Assembly: GCA_012719355.1 (NCBI GenBank)
Contig: JAAYAM010000214.1
Coordinates: 1-64,000 of the forward strand
DNA length: 64,000 bases
DNA from: Acidobacteriota bacterium
Lineage (GTDB): Bacteria; Acidobacteriota; UBA6911
Direction of reading: 5' to 3'
Part shown: positions 9,684-21,573 of the stretch, one piece after another
Layout of the letters: every line of letters starts with the position of its first letter
How positions within the stretch are numbered: the first letter of the stretch is position 1
Program-made: the position numbers and the translations under genes
Notes under the pieces: generated by a model
The model's input: the letters and a program-made list of their open reading frames with translations, nothing else
What the model was told of the DNA's origin: nothing
Databases searched by the model: none

Positions 9684-11123
9684 ATGTCAAAAGACAAGCT
9701 TCTTCGCAGGTTTCATCCGCTCGAAGCCCGGGTTCGCAGTACCCTGCGCAAGTACGGCATGCTCAACCCCGGCGAGCATGTGATCGCAGGCGTATCGGGC
9801 GGCGCAGATTCCACGGCACTGCTCATCTTTCTGGCCGGCATCGCTTCCGAATTCAATCTGACGGTGACGGCCGCGCACCTGAATCACGGGATAAGAAACC
9901 AAGAAGCCGATGCGGACGAAGACTTCGTCAGGCAGCTGTGCGCCAAATCAGGCATACCGTTTATCTCGGAAAGAATTGAAGTCAGGCAGCATGCCCTGGC
10001 CACAAAACAGAACCTCGAGGAGCTTGCACGAAACAGGCGCTACGATTTCCTCAGGCGCACTGCCGCACGCATGAAGGCTCAGAAAGTTGCTGTTGGCCAT
10101 ACCCTGAATGATCAGGCAGAAACCGTTCTCTTCCGCTTTCTGAGAGGTAGTGGCGTCGAGGGGCTTTCCGGAATCCATCCTGTCATGGAAGGTATCATCA
10201 TCAGGCCGCTGATTGAGTGTTCCCGTACCCTGATCGTCGATTATCTTAAAGATCGTAAAGCCTCGTTCAGGGAGGACTCCTCCAACGCGGATTTCAAATA
10301 CAGCAGGAATAGGATTCGTCTGGAACTGATCCCTTACCTTGAAAGGCACTTCAACCGGCAGGCGGTCACGACGCTTGCTCGAGAAGCATCGCTCGCGCGC
10401 GAAACCTGGTCTTTTATGCAGGAGCAGGCGAGAGGGCATCTCGACAGACTTGGGGTGAAAGTCGGCGATGACTTAGGTCTCAACATAAGCGGGTTGCTAC
10501 AATTGCACCCGGCCCTTCAAAAACAGGTGGTGAGAAGGGCACTGAAAACCCGCATCGGGTCGCTGCGGGGAATCACTGCGGCCCACGTCGAAAGCGTGCT
10601 CGAACTGTGCCGCCCGGGGCAGGGTCATGCCTGGACGGATCTTCCCCGTGGTCATGCAGCAGAGCGGCAACTCGGTATTCTGGTGCTGCGCGGTAACTTG
10701 CCTTCCTCCGTTACCGAATTTACGTACGACCTCGAAATTCCCGGCACCTGCACGGTTGCGGAAACCGGCGCCGTCCTTACCTCACGGATTACCAGAACCC
10801 CCGATTTGAGCACCCTCCGGGGGAGGGGTTCCACAGAGGCATTTCTTGAAACTTCGGTCCTGCCGGAACGTCTTACTATTCGTTCCAGAGAACCCGGAGA
10901 CCGGTATGGGGGCCAGGGACACCGGAAGGTCAAGAAAATGCTGATCGATGCTGGAATTCCTCAGAGGGAGCGGTCGCGCCTGCCAATGATTGCAGCAAAC
11001 TCCGATGTCATATGGATTCCCGGATTCAGGCCTGCACGGCCGTACGAAGTGCGACCCGATTCAGCGGAATGCATCGCGGTGACGTATATGGAACCGCATG
11101 GGGGAGAGGGCCGGACACGATAA
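9684..11123 (+). CDS. tilS: tRNA(Ile)-lysidine synthase
   Basis: PP-loop [43 protein letters not shown]; start chosen at [11 protein letters not shown] within ORF 9558..11123. Confidence 0.93.
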   Translation: MSKDKLLRRFHPLEARVRSTLRKYGMLNPGEHVIAGVSGGADSTALLIFLAGIASEFNLTVTAAHLNHGIRNQEADADEDFVRQLCAKSGIPFISERIEVRQHALATKQNLEELARNRRYDFLRRTAARMKAQKVAVGHTLNDQAETVLFRFLRGSGVEGLSGIHPVMEGIIIRPLIECSRTLIVDYLKDRKASFREDSSNADFKYSRNRIRLELIPYLERHFNRQAVTTLAREASLARETWSFMQEQARGHLDRLGVKVGDDLGLNISGLLQLHPALQKQVVRRALKTRIGSLRGITAAHVESVLELCRPGQGHAWTDLPRGHAAERQLGILVLRGNLPSSVTEFTYDLEIPGTCTVAETGAVLTSRITRTPDLSTLRGRGSTEAFLETSVLPERLTIRSREPGDRYGGQGHRKVKKMLIDAGIPQRERSRLPMIAANSDVIWIPGFRPARPYEVRPDSAECIAVTYMEPHGGEGRTR

Positions 11124-11320
11124 TTACAGGACTGGTTGGCGCGTCGCCGATTGAGTCTTATATTCATGCTATGGCGCCTGGATGTTCCTGGAAAGATACG
11201 GCACTTCCGGTTCAGTGGAAACCGTTTAGGAGCCTTTTCAACCCTCTGGTATAATTCCGGGTGTGACCAGGGGGGAGGTATCCACGCCCGCATCCGAAAG
11301 TCGCACGGGAGGTTTCTCAT

Positions 11321-13243
11321 TTGAGCACCAACGTAAAAAACATTCTGGTCTGGCTGGCGGTGGTGGCGTCACTGGTCCTGCTGTGGAAGTTGTTCTACAA
11401 CATTCGCGACGTCAACATCGAAGAGAAGGAGTTTTCCGCCTTCTACAACGAAATGACAGCCAAGCGAATACAAAGCGTCAAGATAATGGGGGAAGATCTC
11501 GAAGGAGTCGACAAGACCGGCAAGAAATTCAAGACGATCATTCCCGCAGACGCGAGCTGGGATCTTGTCAAGACCCTTCAGGAGAATGACGTTAAAGTCA
11601 AGATTGAGAAATCTTCCAGCGGCTCGATTCTGTCGATCTTTCTCTCCTCCTGGCTCCCTCTGCTGCTGCTCATCGGATTCTGGATCTTCCTGATGAGGCA
11701 GATGCAGAGCGGGGGAAACAAGGCGCTCTCTTTCGGCAAAAGCAGGGCGCGACTGATGTCGAGCCAGCAAAAGAAGGTGACGTTCAAGGATGTCGCCGGA
11801 GTCGAGGAAGCTAAGGAAGAACTGACCGAGATCATAGAGTTTTTGAAGGAACCCCAGAAGTTTCAGAAGCTCGGCGGCCGTATACCCAAGGGCGTGCTGC
11901 TGATGGGGCCTCCCGGGACCGGCAAGACTCTGCTCGCAAGGGCCATAGCAGGCGAAGCCAATGTCCCGTTCTTTTCAATCAGCGGTTCTGATTTCGTCGA
12001 GATGTTCGTGGGGGTCGGAGCGAGCCGCGTCCGCGACTTGTTCGAGCAGGGTAAGAAGAACGCCCCCTGCATTATTTTTATCGATGAAATCGACGCAGTT
12101 GGACGTCATAGAGGAGCAGGACTCGGCGGTGGACACGACGAACGCGAACAGACGCTCAATCAGTTGCTGGTCGAGATGGATGGATTCGAATCGAACGACG
12201 GCGTCATCCTGATTGCCGCGAGCAACCGTCCCGACGTTCTCGATCCTGCACTCCTCAGACCGGGGCGTTTCGACCGCCAGGTGGTTGTTCCCCTCCCGGA
12301 TATACGCGGCCGGGAAGGGATTCTAAAGGTGCATACCCGCAAGATCCCGATTTCAGACGACGTTGACGTTTCGGTGATCGCCAGGGGGACTCCCGGATTC
12401 TCGGGAGCATCGCTTGCGAACCTTGTCAATGAAGCCGCCCTGAATGCGGCCCGCTATAACAGAAAAGTCGTGGTCATGAGCGACTTTGAAGGGGCCAAGG
12501 ACAAGGTTCTGATGGGCAAAGAGCGGAAGTCGATGGTGATTACTGAAAGCGACAAGAAAGTGACTGCATACCATGAGGCGGGACACGCGCTGGTTGCGTA
12601 TATGATCCCGGAGAGCGATCCACTGCACAAGGTCACAATTATCCCGAGAGGGATGGCCCTGGGGTTGACCCAGCAGCTTCCCGAGACAGACAAACACAAT
12701 TACACCAAAGCCTTTGTAGAAGGGCAGATAGCGATTCTGATGGGAGGACGCTGCGCCGAAAAGATGTTCCTGAATCTCGAGACGACCGGTGCCGCCAACG
12801 ACATCGAAGTCGCGACCGAACGGGCCCGTAAGATGGTCACTGAATGGGGAATGAGCCCCGCGATGGGTCCGCTGACGTTCGGCAAGAAGGAAGAGCAGAT
12901 ATTCCTCGGAAGGGAGATCGCGCAACACCGGGACTACAGCGAGGATACGGCCATCAGGATCGACAGCGAGGTCAAGAGAATTGTCGAGGAAGGCTACAGC
13001 CGGGCGGCGAAGACCCTCGAAGAAAACCGCGAAAGTCTCATCAGGCTGGCAGAGGCCCTACTCGAGTACGAAACCCTCGACAGCTGGGAGATTGAAGCTG
13101 TGATCAAGGGTAAGCCCCTGAGACCGAGGACCGAAACCGATTCCGGCAGCGACTCGGAAGGTAAAGCTGCCCCGGAGAAGACCCCGGGACGTTCGCCGCT
13201 CCCACAGCTGATAAATCCGAAAGGGAAACCGGCACCGGCATGA
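11321..13243 (+). CDS. ftsH: ATP-dependent zinc metalloprotease FtsH
   Basis: TTG start; two TM segments, Walker [12 protein letters not shown] region, HEAGH zinc motif. Confidence 0.98.
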   Translation: MSTNVKNILVWLAVVASLVLLWKLFYNIRDVNIEEKEFSAFYNEMTAKRIQSVKIMGEDLEGVDKTGKKFKTIIPADASWDLVKTLQENDVKVKIEKSSSGSILSIFLSSWLPLLLLIGFWIFLMRQMQSGGNKALSFGKSRARLMSSQQKKVTFKDVAGVEEAKEELTEIIEFLKEPQKFQKLGGRIPKGVLLMGPPGTGKTLLARAIAGEANVPFFSISGSDFVEMFVGVGASRVRDLFEQGKKNAPCIIFIDEIDAVGRHRGAGLGGGHDEREQTLNQLLVEMDGFESNDGVILIAASNRPDVLDPALLRPGRFDRQVVVPLPDIRGREGILKVHTRKIPISDDVDVSVIARGTPGFSGASLANLVNEAALNAARYNRKVVVMSDFEGAKDKVLMGKERKSMVITESDKKVTAYHEAGHALVAYMIPESDPLHKVTIIPRGMALGLTQQLPETDKHNYTKAFVEGQIAILMGGRCAEKMFLNLETTGAANDIEVATERARKMVTEWGMSPAMGPLTFGKKEEQIFLGREIAQHRDYSEDTAIRIDSEVKRIVEEGYSRAAKTLEENRESLIRLAEALLEYETLDSWEIEAVIKGKPLRPRTETDSGSDSEGKAAPEKTPGRSPLPQLINPKGKPAPA

Positions 13244-13276
13244 TCCGCAACCGGTCATGAATCGAGAGGTATTTCA

Positions 13277-13313
13277 ATCCCCGGTACCCTGGCAGGTACC
13301 GGGGATTTTTTTT
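13277..13313 (+). terminator. Rho-independent terminator after ftsH
   Basis: atccccggtacc-ctggca-ggtaccggggat perfect 12-bp stem followed by T8. Confidence 0.93.
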
Positions 13314-13375
13314 GATGTTGACAGGACCGAATAGCCCCGGTTCGCGCTACAATGGTTTCGCGAGGATGAGAATTC

Positions 13376-14272
13376 ATGACAGAGGTAGCTCCCAGGCGAA
13401 GATACACTCTCAAGGCACGCGATTTCACGCTGACGCTCGGTGAAAGAACGCTGATAATGGGAATTCTGAACGTCACCCCGGACTCTTTCTCCGACCGGGG
13501 GCAATATTTTGAAACACAGACAGCGGTGGACCGCGCCTGGGATATCGTCCGGGAGGGAGCCGACATCCTGGATATCGGGGGAGAATCCACACGGCCCGGA
13601 TCATCCGGAGTCAGTGTTGATGAGGAACTGAAACGAGTTATTCCGGTGATTGAAACCCTGCGCTCCGGGAAATATCCACTACCGATTTCCGTCGACACCT
13701 CAAAGCCTGAAGTCGCCAGGGTCGCCCTCGCCACAGGCGCTTCCATCATTAATGACATCACTTCTCTGAAGAACAACACGTCGCTGGGAGAGGAGACGGC
13801 AGAGGCGGGAGCGGCGCTCGTGCTCATGCACATGCGCGGTGAGCCGCGCAATATGCAGACGATCCCGCCGAGCCTGAACATTCTCGATGAGATCGATGTA
13901 TGGGCGGAAGAAGCGGTTGCACGCGCTCGGAAATGTGGTGTATCCTCCGATAAGATAGTACTGGACCCGGGAATAGGATTCGGAAAAACGGCAGCACAGA
14001 ATTTCGAACTTATTGCAAATTTGAATCGTCTTGTTGAAGCCGGGTTCCCTGTTCTGATAGGAACGTCCAGGAAATCGTTTATTGGATCAGTCCTGAAAAA
14101 GCCGGCCGGCGAACGTGTTTTGGGAACCTGCGCGACTGTTGTTGCATCTATTCTATTTGGAGCTCATATAGTGCGTGTTCACGACGTGGTCGCCGTCCGG
14201 GAAGCTGCCGACGTTACTGACGCACTACTGGGCACTTTGCTTCATGCGCCAGTTGCACAGCCGGGCGCATGA
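13376..14272 (+). CDS. folP: Dihydropteroate synthase
   Basis: LIMGILNVTPDSFSDRG, DILDIGGESTRPGS, LVLMHMRGEPRNMQ. Confidence 0.96.
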   Translation: MTEVAPRRRYTLKARDFTLTLGERTLIMGILNVTPDSFSDRGQYFETQTAVDRAWDIVREGADILDIGGESTRPGSSGVSVDEELKRVIPVIETLRSGKYPLPISVDTSKPEVARVALATGASIINDITSLKNNTSLGEETAEAGAALVLMHMRGEPRNMQTIPPSLNILDEIDVWAEEAVARARKCGVSSDKIVLDPGIGFGKTAAQNFELIANLNRLVEAGFPVLIGTSRKSFIGSVLKKPAGERVLGTCATVVASILFGAHIVRVHDVVAVREAADVTDALLGTLLHAPVAQPGA

Positions 14273-14411
14273 AGAGCAATTATGGCTTTTTCGCTGTGCG
14301 TACGAATGCTGAAATCACCCGCCGCTATGCACTGGTAGTCAATCGACCTCCTGTGCTTCGGTTCGTTGTGATCTCCGAATTCTCCTGACGATATGAGAGA
14401 ACCCATTTAAG

Positions 14412-15227
14412 ATGGATTCGCTGCTGGGGTTTTTACATTTCACTCCGTTCTCGATCCGCGATCTCATCGATATAGCCATAGTGGCGTATATCATGTACCG
14501 CTTCCTTCTGCTGATGCGTGGCACCAGGGGCGTCCAGATGACCTTCGGGATCGTAATGCTCCTTCTCTTCTACTGGGTGACCCTCTACTACAGGCTTACA
14601 GCCGTCCAATGGCTCCTTTCGAATGTCCTCACGTACATAGTCTTTGCGATCATCGTCCTCTATCAGAATGAAATCAGGCGGGGGCTTGCCGGGATCGGGA
14701 CGACGTCCATATGGGGACGCCACAGGAGAAGGGCGAATGACGGCTTCGAGGAGATAGTCCTCGCCGCCACAACGCTCGCCTCCAAACGAATCGGAGCACT
14801 CATTGTCGTAGAGCGAGACATCGGTCTGAGGAACTACGTCGAAAGTGGAATTGCACTTGATGCGGTCCTCACCTACGATCTCCTGGTGACGATATTCAGC
14901 CCGAATACGCCATTGCACGATGGCGCCGTAATAGTACAGAACAACCGGATCATCGCTGCAGGGTGTTTCCTCCCCCTGACGCTGGATCCGTACCTCAGCA
15001 AGGAGCTCGGGACCCGGCACCGTGCTGCAATCGGGATCACTGAAGAGACGGATGCCGTCGCTATTATCGTATCTGAGGAAACGAGCACGATCTCGCTCGT
15101 TGTCGGCGGAAAGATAACGCGTGATCTCGACGGCGCCACTCTCAGGGCCTCTCTTCAGAATATTGTGGAGAATCGTGCTTCAACCCGAGTATCACATCTA
15201 GTCGATCAACGTCCGGAAACGGTATGA
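14412..15227 (+). CDS. cdaA: Diadenylate cyclase (DisA_N/DAC domain; c-di-AMP synthesis)
   Basis: TM N-terminus; DAC motifs NTPLHDGAVIVQ and LGTRHRAAIGITEETDAVAIIVSEETSTIS. Confidence 0.95.
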   Translation: MDSLLGFLHFTPFSIRDLIDIAIVAYIMYRFLLLMRGTRGVQMTFGIVMLLLFYWVTLYYRLTAVQWLLSNVLTYIVFAIIVLYQNEIRRGLAGIGTTSIWGRHRRRANDGFEEIVLAATTLASKRIGALIVVERDIGLRNYVESGIALDAVLTYDLLVTIFSPNTPLHDGAVIVQNNRIIAAGCFLPLTLDPYLSKELGTRHRAAIGITEETDAVAIIVSEETSTISLVVGGKITRDLDGATLRASLQNIVENRASTRVSHLVDQRPETV

Positions 15228-16168
15228 AGCGGTTTGCAAAAGAATATCTCCTGGAAAACTGGACCCTGAAGGCCACGTCGCTCCTTCTGGCGCTGATCCT
15301 TTGGCTGTTTGTGAGAGGCGAGCCGGGAGGTCCGGAAAGGGTGGTATCGGTTCCGCTGGAGGTTCAGCTGCCAAGGCTGATGGAAATCACCAACGAGAGA
15401 CCCAATACTGTGGAGGTCACGCTCAGGGGGGCAATGAATACCTGGTTCAACCAGCCTCTTCCAACGTGCGTCGTTGATCTCCAGGGATACGGTGAAGGTC
15501 GACACGTGATACCTCTCACCCCCGAGACTGTCAGGACTGCCAAAGGTTCGGGCATAGAGGTGATGCAGGTGACTCCCGCCAGAGTCACGCTGGTACTCGA
15601 AAGGACAATTTCAAGAGAAGTGCCCATAACGGTTCCGGTCGCTGGGGAGCCTCCTGACGGCTACGAGCTTTACAGAAAATTCGTGCGGCCCTCCTCGGTA
15701 ATCGTGACCGGGCCGCGCACCCATATTGAACGGGTCGCCGAGGTCACGACTGATCCTGTCTCGCTGGAAGGGCTGACCCAGATGTCCCGTTCCTTTGTAA
15801 ACCTGAACATAGAGGATCATTTCATCCGCAGTTCACTGACAAACGCAGTTCAGGTGGAGGTACATATCGGGCCGACCAGGAAATTGACAACTATAAGAAA
15901 TGTGCCGGTCTTCCTTGACGATCCGGCGACTTACACGGCAAAACCGAAGCAGATCTCCGTGCAGGTACTGGCTCCGGTCGAGTGGATTCCAGGCATAACC
16001 TCCGCTGACGTAAGCGCTACCATTGCAACGGGAGACATCAACGCAAGCCGGTTTCCTGCCCGGGTGAAGCCGCAGGTAAAGTTTCTCAACAACCAGAATG
16101 GCCATGTGCTGATCAGGAACATCGAACCGGCCGAAGTCCTGGTCGAGAGAAAGTCGACCGCCTACTAA
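15224..16168 (+). CDS. YbbR-like domain protein (CdaR-like)
   Basis: Follows cdaA with 4-bp overlap; N-terminal TM anchor and repeated YbbR-type domains (RPSSVIVTGPRTHIERVAEVTTDPVSLEGL). Confidence 0.85.
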   Translation: MKRFAKEYLLENWTLKATSLLLALILWLFVRGEPGGPERVVSVPLEVQLPRLMEITNERPNTVEVTLRGAMNTWFNQPLPTCVVDLQGYGEGRHVIPLTPETVRTAKGSGIEVMQVTPARVTLVLERTISREVPITVPVAGEPPDGYELYRKFVRPSSVIVTGPRTHIERVAEVTTDPVSLEGLTQMSRSFVNLNIEDHFIRSSLTNAVQVEVHIGPTRKLTTIRNVPVFLDDPATYTAKPKQISVQVLAPVEWIPGITSADVSATIATGDINASRFPARVKPQVKFLNNQNGHVLIRNIEPAEVLVERKSTAY

Positions 16169-16377
16169 GGAGCCTGTCCGAGAATTAGGGTATGCCGCGT
16201 TCCGAGCGCCTCGCATCTGCCCACGCGCCGCCGGAACCCTTTGGGCACATGGAGCTTGCTGGGTGATCTCTGCGTTGTTCGTCGTCAACGATGTTCCTGC
16301 ATCACATCCTCCTCGCGCCTTGAGCTCGCCCCGCAAGCCCCATGCGCGCGGCACATCCTAATTCTCGGACAGGCTCC
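16169..16377. mobile_element. 209-bp MITE-like element with 31-bp terminal inverted repeats and TAA target duplication
   Basis: Left end ggagcctgtccgagaattagggtatgccgcg; reverse complement of right end ggagcctgtccgagaattaggatgtgccgcg (29/31 identical, first 21 perfect). Flanked by TAA at 16166-16168 and 16378-16380; inner nested repeat 16248-16263/16329-16344; no internal transposase. Confidence 0.8.
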
Positions 16378-17372
16378 TAAGCCCCTGCCTTCCTCACCAG
16401 GCGGAATGCCCAGAAACCGGATTCACCGCCGGCCAGAAAGACGAGATGACTTCCATCCGGCTGCAATTGCGTCTTCACCCCAAGCGCTGTCCCCGGAACC
16501 GGGTACTCCAGCAATAATTCCGGCGCACGAGGGTCGGCCGCATCAAGAATGGCAAGACCTCTCTTCCAGTTTGCCGCAACCACATCCCGTCCTGCCCAAG
16601 CAACGCTGTGGACCCACCCTCCCGAATCTGGGTGAGCAGGATCAGCAGGATTAAGTCCGAGGTAGTGCCTTCCCAGCAACACCGGACGCTCCCCAGCCTC
16701 GAGCGATGCTAACGCGACTCCGCCATGTCCTTCAGCAAGCGCCACCAGGCGCTTTCCACCGGATTCTTTCACCGCAAGAGAAATGCAGGTGGCTTCGGAC
16801 GGAAGAAAGGCAACTTCAACCGGCCGTGCGGGATCATGGATGTCCACAATTCTCAGGCCCTGCCAGTCGGCCAGGAGGGCCTCATCACGCGACAGCCGTA
16901 TGTCGTGGGACCATCCTTTGGTGGAAAGGGCCGCAACCGGCAGTGCCCTCCCTTCGGCAAGCCGGGTTATCACGAGTCCGTTCACCCCGTAAGCGGCGAA
17001 AGCCAGTCCGTCCCGCACCTCAACGGCATTGGCGATGTCTCCGAGCGTATGCCTGTCGGTCACCGATCCGGAAGGGGAGACGAGCGCCAGCCCCTCGAAG
17101 CGCGAGGCGAGGACCGGGAGTCCGGAATTCGGCGACAGCGATATCACATCCTGCACCGGCGCAGCGGCTCTGGTCAACGTCAACGATTTGTCAAAAACCA
17201 GGAAGCCACCGTGCCGGTCAGAAATGTATATGCCGGTTTCGTCAAGAGAGATATCGTGAGCCCACCCCGGCGTGTCGGAGTGGAACAGGAGGGACAACTC
17301 GACGACAGGACCTCTTGAACAGCTGAAAGACAGAATTATCAGGATAACAAGCATCTTCGTTGCGTTTTTCAT
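16377..17372 (-). CDS. LVIVD-repeat beta-propeller lipoprotein
   Basis: Likely start MKNATKMLVILIILSFSC with lipobox; repeats such as LRIVDIHDPARPVEVAFLP and LAILDAADPRAPELL. Confidence 0.75.
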   Translation of the reverse strand: MKNATKMLVILIILSFSCSRGPVVELSLLFHSDTPGWAHDISLDETGIYISDRHGGFLVFDKSLTLTRAAAPVQDVISLSPNSGLPVLASRFEGLALVSPSGSVTDRHTLGDIANAVEVRDGLAFAAYGVNGLVITRLAEGRALPVAALSTKGWSHDIRLSRDEALLADWQGLRIVDIHDPARPVEVAFLPSEATCISLAVKESGGKRLVALAEGHGGVALASLEAGERPVLLGRHYLGLNPADPAHPDSGGWVHSVAWAGRDVVAANWKRGLAILDAADPRAPELLLEYPVPGTALGVKTQLQPDGSHLVFLAGGESGFWAFRLVRKAGA

Positions 17373-17450
17373 CCTTGACCTCGATATCCACGATCGACGG
17401 CGACTCAATCTTGTAGAGGGTTGTTGCTTCTGCTATTCTCGAACGTTGCC

Positions 17451-17948
17451 ATGTCTACTGCGAAAATCAAGTCCCTCGACGAAATTGTAAGGATTCGCCA
17501 CGGACTGCAGAAACAGAAAAGAAAGGTAGTGTTTACCAACGGCTGCTTCGACATCCTCCATGTGGGGCATGTACGCTACCTCAATCACGCCCGCTCCCTC
17601 GGGGACGCGCTCGTCGTGGGACTCAACAGCGACAGCTCCGTCCGGGCGATCAAGGGGGATTCGCGCCCGATCGTTCCCGGACCGGAAAGGGCCGAAGTCC
17701 TGGCCGCGCTTGCAAGCGTCGACTACGTGTTTCTCTTTGACGATCTGACGCCCGGACGGGTAATCGATCTTATCGTTCCGGATGTGCTCGTGAAAGGAGC
17801 CGACTGGAGCATTTCCGAGATCGTCGGACGCGATACGGTTGAAAATGCAGGAGGAGTCGTCCTCAATGTCCCGCTGGTAGAAGGCTCTTCCACTACGGGG
17901 ATCATTGAAAAGGTCCTCGCCCGTTTCGGAAAACGCGGGGAGATATAG
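17451..17948 (+). CDS. rfaE2: D-glycero-beta-D-manno-heptose 1-phosphate adenylyltransferase (HldE C-terminal-type)
   Basis: [38 protein letters not shown]; start MSTAKIKSL. Confidence 0.92.
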   Translation: MSTAKIKSLDEIVRIRHGLQKQKRKVVFTNGCFDILHVGHVRYLNHARSLGDALVVGLNSDSSVRAIKGDSRPIVPGPERAEVLAALASVDYVFLFDDLTPGRVIDLIVPDVLVKGADWSISEIVGRDTVENAGGVVLNVPLVEGSSTTGIIEKVLARFGKRGEI

Positions 17949-20900
17949 ATACGAAAGCGGATTTCTCCATTTTTTCTCAAGCTGGAGACGAAATCTGATC
18001 AGGCTGAAAAGAACGTTCGAGGCTGCACTGGAAAGCGGTGCCATGCAGCAGCTGGCCGCCCGGCTTTCAGGGGGGGATCGCGTTGTCTCGGTGTCGGGGA
18101 CAACGGGCGGGGCTAAGGGCATTGCCATCGCCAAAACAGTGCTCACGGAATCCCGTCCTGTTGCAGTGATAACGCCGTCAAACTCTGAAGCCCAGAACCT
18201 GGCGCAGGAACTGCAGTTCTACGTGGATCTCTTTGCCCCCGCTACGGTGAGGGTGATCCATCTTCCGAGCCCGGAGGTGGATCCTTACCGTGGCCTTTCA
18301 CCTCATCCGGAGATCTCGTCTGCCCGTGCCAAAGCCCTCTGGCAGCTTCTTCACGACGGTCCAAGAGTTTTAGTAGCATCAGCCCGGGCCGCTGCGGTAC
18401 GCCTGCACAATTCAGTACGCTTTCTGAACAACTGCCTTATGATCAGGCAGGGTGAAGAACTCGCCCCCGAGATGCTGCGCGAGCACCTTTTCGAAACAGG
18501 CTATGTCGCAGACGATCCGGTAACCGACCCTGGAGAGTTCTCGCTGCGTGGAGGAATTCTCGACGTATTCTCGCCTCACATGGAGCGGCCCTTTCGGCTG
18601 GAGTTCTTCGGGGATCAGATTGAATCCATACGCACGTTCGACGTCGACTCGCAGCGTTCAATCGAAACAGCCGTATCTGCGGAAATCATCCCGATGCGGG
18701 AATATTGCGTCCGCCGCAATCTGTTGCGCGAATGGGCCGAGAAGGCGCCGACTCTGTGGACTGCCCCTTTTCTGCACCACCTCGAAGAGGAACTGGCGCA
18801 GGCAAGCCAGGGAGAGCTGTTTCCGGCATTTGAGTTCCTCCTGCCCGCGGCCGATCCGCTGGACAAGACCCTTTTTGATTACATTCAAAACTTCCGGCTG
18901 GTCGTACTTGAGCGCGAGGTCCTCGATAATACGCTCGAAAAAATGCATGCCGAGCTTTACGAGCGGTTCGTCGACCGGATAGAAGCACACAAGCCGGTTC
19001 TCTCCCCGGAACAGATCTATGCGGAGGCGGAAGAATTCCGCAACTCGATTGACCGCTTCCCCCGGGTTGAGATCGAGGAACTGAGCCTCAGCGATTCGGG
19101 TAATTCCTCCATCTATGTCTCGTCGCAATCGACTCGGAAATATCACGGAAACCTAAAGGAAGCTATCGGCGATCTGAACAGATTCCGGGAATCAGGAGAG
19201 AAGATAGCCTTCATCTTTTCAAATCCCGGCCGCGCCGAGCGCATGAGCGACATCCTGAAAGAATACGACATACCGGCTCATCTGTGCCGCAACAATCAGC
19301 ACGAGGATGTTTTGAGCGACGGCGCCGGCACTGTGGTTCTGGGGATCGGAAAAGTTCATTCCGGCTTCTATCTTCCTGCCGTCAACCTGAGGGTGCTTTC
19401 GGGTCAGGATATTTTCGATGACGCGGATTCCGCCCTGCCCAGGAAGAGCAAAGCCGCCCAGAGGCATGTTTTCATATCGGACTTCAGGGACCTGAAGCCG
19501 GGAGACTACGTTGTCCACATAGATCACGGGATCGGACTTTTCAATGGTCTGAAAACAATCGGGATGGAAGGTGCGAGCAAGGAGTTTGTGCTGCTCACTT
19601 ACCAGAACGACGCGAAGCTGTATGTTCCGGTTGAAAGACTGGACCTGATCCAGAAATACAGCAGCATGGGCGGAACACGCCCAACCTTGGACAGGCTGGG
19701 AGGAACGAGTTGGGCGAAGACCAAATCCCGCATCAAGAAGTCGATGCGGGACATGGCTGAAGAGCTCCTCAAGCTTTATGCCCAGCGGGAAATGGTTTCG
19801 GGCTTCGCATACTCCGCCGATACGGCATGGCAGCAGGAATTTGAGGACGCTTTCGAATATGAGCTCACCAGGGATCAGATCGACGCACTTGCGGCGGTGA
19901 AGAGCGACATGGAAGCGGCGAGTCCCATGGACAGGCTGCTGTGCGGAGACGTCGGGTACGGCAAGACTGAAGTGGCCATGAGGGCGGCGTTCAAGGCGAT
20001 AATGGATGGGAAACAGGTTGCCGTCCTGGCACCCACCACTGTCCTTGCATTTCAGCACTTCAACACGCTGCAGCAGCGCTTTACCTCTTTCCCGGTACGG
20101 ATCCAGCTGCTGTCGCGTTTCCGAACTCAGAAAGAACAGAAGCAGGTTCTCGAGGATCTCGAGACGGGCCGTGTCGATATCGTCGTGGGGACCCACAGGC
20201 TTCTTTCAAAGGACGTGCGCTTCAAAGATCTCGGACTCGTCATCGTCGACGAAGAACAGCGCTTCGGCGTCTCACACAAGGAGCGCCTCAAAGCTTTGAA
20301 AACCCGCGTAGATGTCCTCACCCTCACCGCCACTCCAATCCCGAGGACACTCAACATGGCACTTCTTGGGCTGAGGGACATGTCAACGATTGAAACGCCG
20401 CCGAAGAACCGGCTGGCTATCCAGACGTCGGTCCTCAAGTACAGCCCTGACATAATTAGCTCCGCAATCGAACTGGAACTCGCCCGTAACGGACAGGTGT
20501 ATTTCGTGCATAACCGCGTCGAGACCATCTACACGGCTGCAGCCAGAGTTCAGCAGCTTGTCCCTCAGGCAAGAATCGGAGTGGCGCACGGACAGATGAG
20601 CGAGCGGGAACTCGAAAAGATCATGCTGCGGTTCGTCAGAAATGAACTGGATGTCCTGGTCTGCACCACCATCATCGAAAACGGTCTCGATATTCCCAGA
20701 GCAAACACGATGATAGTCGATCGCGCCGACCTTTACGGACTGTCGCAGTTGTACCAGCTTCGCGGCCGCGTTGGAAGAAGTGACAGGCGCGCCTATGCAT
20801 ACCTTCTGGTTCCATCGGACGAAGCCCTGTCGGAAGTCGCGCGAAAGCGGCTCGCCGCAATTCGGGAGTTCAGCGACCTCGGGACCGGATTCCGCGTCGC

Positions 20901-21483
20901 CGCACTGGATCTCGAGATCCGTGGCGCCGGGAATCTGCTCGGAGGGGAACAGCATGGGCATATCGAAGCTGTCGGCTTCGACCTGTACTGCCAGCTGCTC
21001 GAACGTACGGTGGAGGAACTCCGTGGAGAAACCCCTGAAGAGGAGATATCGACGAGCATCAACCTGAATCTCGATATACGCATTCCTCAATCCTACATTG
21101 CCGATTCAAGTCACCGCCTCCGCATGTACAAGCGCATCTCATCCGCTTCGGATGAATGGGAACTCGATGCGTTGCGGCAGGAAATGGTCGACCGGTTCGG
21201 ACAGTATCCGGAACAGGTGGAAAACCTGTTCCGCTATGCAAAACTGAGACAGGAGACGCTGGCATTGCGAATACAGTCGATCGAAAGGAACAAAGACCAG
21301 GTCTTCTTCCGCTTCATCGACAGCTCGAGAGTCGACGCGGAAAAGCTGTTGAGACTTGTGACCCGAAACAAGCGGGCAAGTTTCTCTCCGCAAGGGCTGC
21401 TGGCAATGGAACTGTCCGACGATCAGCCGGACCGGCTCTTCAACGCCATCAACAAGGTCCTTTCGGAGATACGAATCCGGTGA
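17905..21483 (+). CDS. mfd: Transcription-repair coupling factor
   Basis: UvrB-like N-terminus, CarD-like RID ([21 protein letters not shown]), DExH helicase ([34 protein letters not shown]), TRCF C-terminus; exact start uncertain. Confidence 0.97.
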   Translation: MKRSSPVSENAGRYRYESGFLHFFSSWRRNLIRLKRTFEAALESGAMQQLAARLSGGDRVVSVSGTTGGAKGIAIAKTVLTESRPVAVITPSNSEAQNLAQELQFYVDLFAPATVRVIHLPSPEVDPYRGLSPHPEISSARAKALWQLLHDGPRVLVASARAAAVRLHNSVRFLNNCLMIRQGEELAPEMLREHLFETGYVADDPVTDPGEFSLRGGILDVFSPHMERPFRLEFFGDQIESIRTFDVDSQRSIETAVSAEIIPMREYCVRRNLLREWAEKAPTLWTAPFLHHLEEELAQASQGELFPAFEFLLPAADPLDKTLFDYIQNFRLVVLEREVLDNTLEKMHAELYERFVDRIEAHKPVLSPEQIYAEAEEFRNSIDRFPRVEIEELSLSDSGNSSIYVSSQSTRKYHGNLKEAIGDLNRFRESGEKIAFIFSNPGRAERMSDILKEYDIPAHLCRNNQHEDVLSDGAGTVVLGIGKVHSGFYLPAVNLRVLSGQDIFDDADSALPRKSKAAQRHVFISDFRDLKPGDYVVHIDHGIGLFNGLKTIGMEGASKEFVLLTYQNDAKLYVPVERLDLIQKYSSMGGTRPTLDRLGGTSWAKTKSRIKKSMRDMAEELLKLYAQREMVSGFAYSADTAWQQEFEDAFEYELTRDQIDALAAVKSDMEAASPMDRLLCGDVGYGKTEVAMRAAFKAIMDGKQVAVLAPTTVLAFQHFNTLQQRFTSFPVRIQLLSRFRTQKEQKQVLEDLETGRVDIVVGTHRLLSKDVRFKDLGLVIVDEEQRFGVSHKERLKALKTRVDVLTLTATPIPRTLNMALLGLRDMSTIETPPKNRLAIQTSVLKYSPDIISSAIELELARNGQVYFVHNRVETIYTAAARVQQLVPQARIGVAHGQMSERELEKIMLRFVRNELDVLVCTTIIENGLDIPRANTMIVDRADLYGLSQLYQLRGRVGRSDRRAYAYLLVPSDEALSEVARKRLAAIREFSDLGTGFRVAALDLEIRGAGNLLGGEQHGHIEAVGFDLYCQLLERTVEELRGETPEEEISTSINLNLDIRIPQSYIADSSHRLRMYKRISSASDEWELDALRQEMVDRFGQYPEQVENLFRYAKLRQETLALRIQSIERNKDQVFFRFIDSSRVDAEKLLRLVTRNKRASFSPQGLLAMELSDDQPDRLFNAINKVLSEIRIR

Positions 21484-21573
21484 ACCAACTATAGATACCG
21501 TATTTCTAGACCTGAAACCCGGAACCCGGTATTATTACGTACACTTCAATACTAATAAAAGGGAAGTTTTTCG

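Noticed and set aside
16241-16654. 137-aa plus-strand ORF starting within the MITE-like element
   Set aside because: Spans the repeat and the antisense of the LVIVD gene; no recognisable transposase or other domain
19219-20196. 325-aa minus-strand ORF inside mfd
   Set aside because: Antisense shadow of conserved Mfd coding sequence
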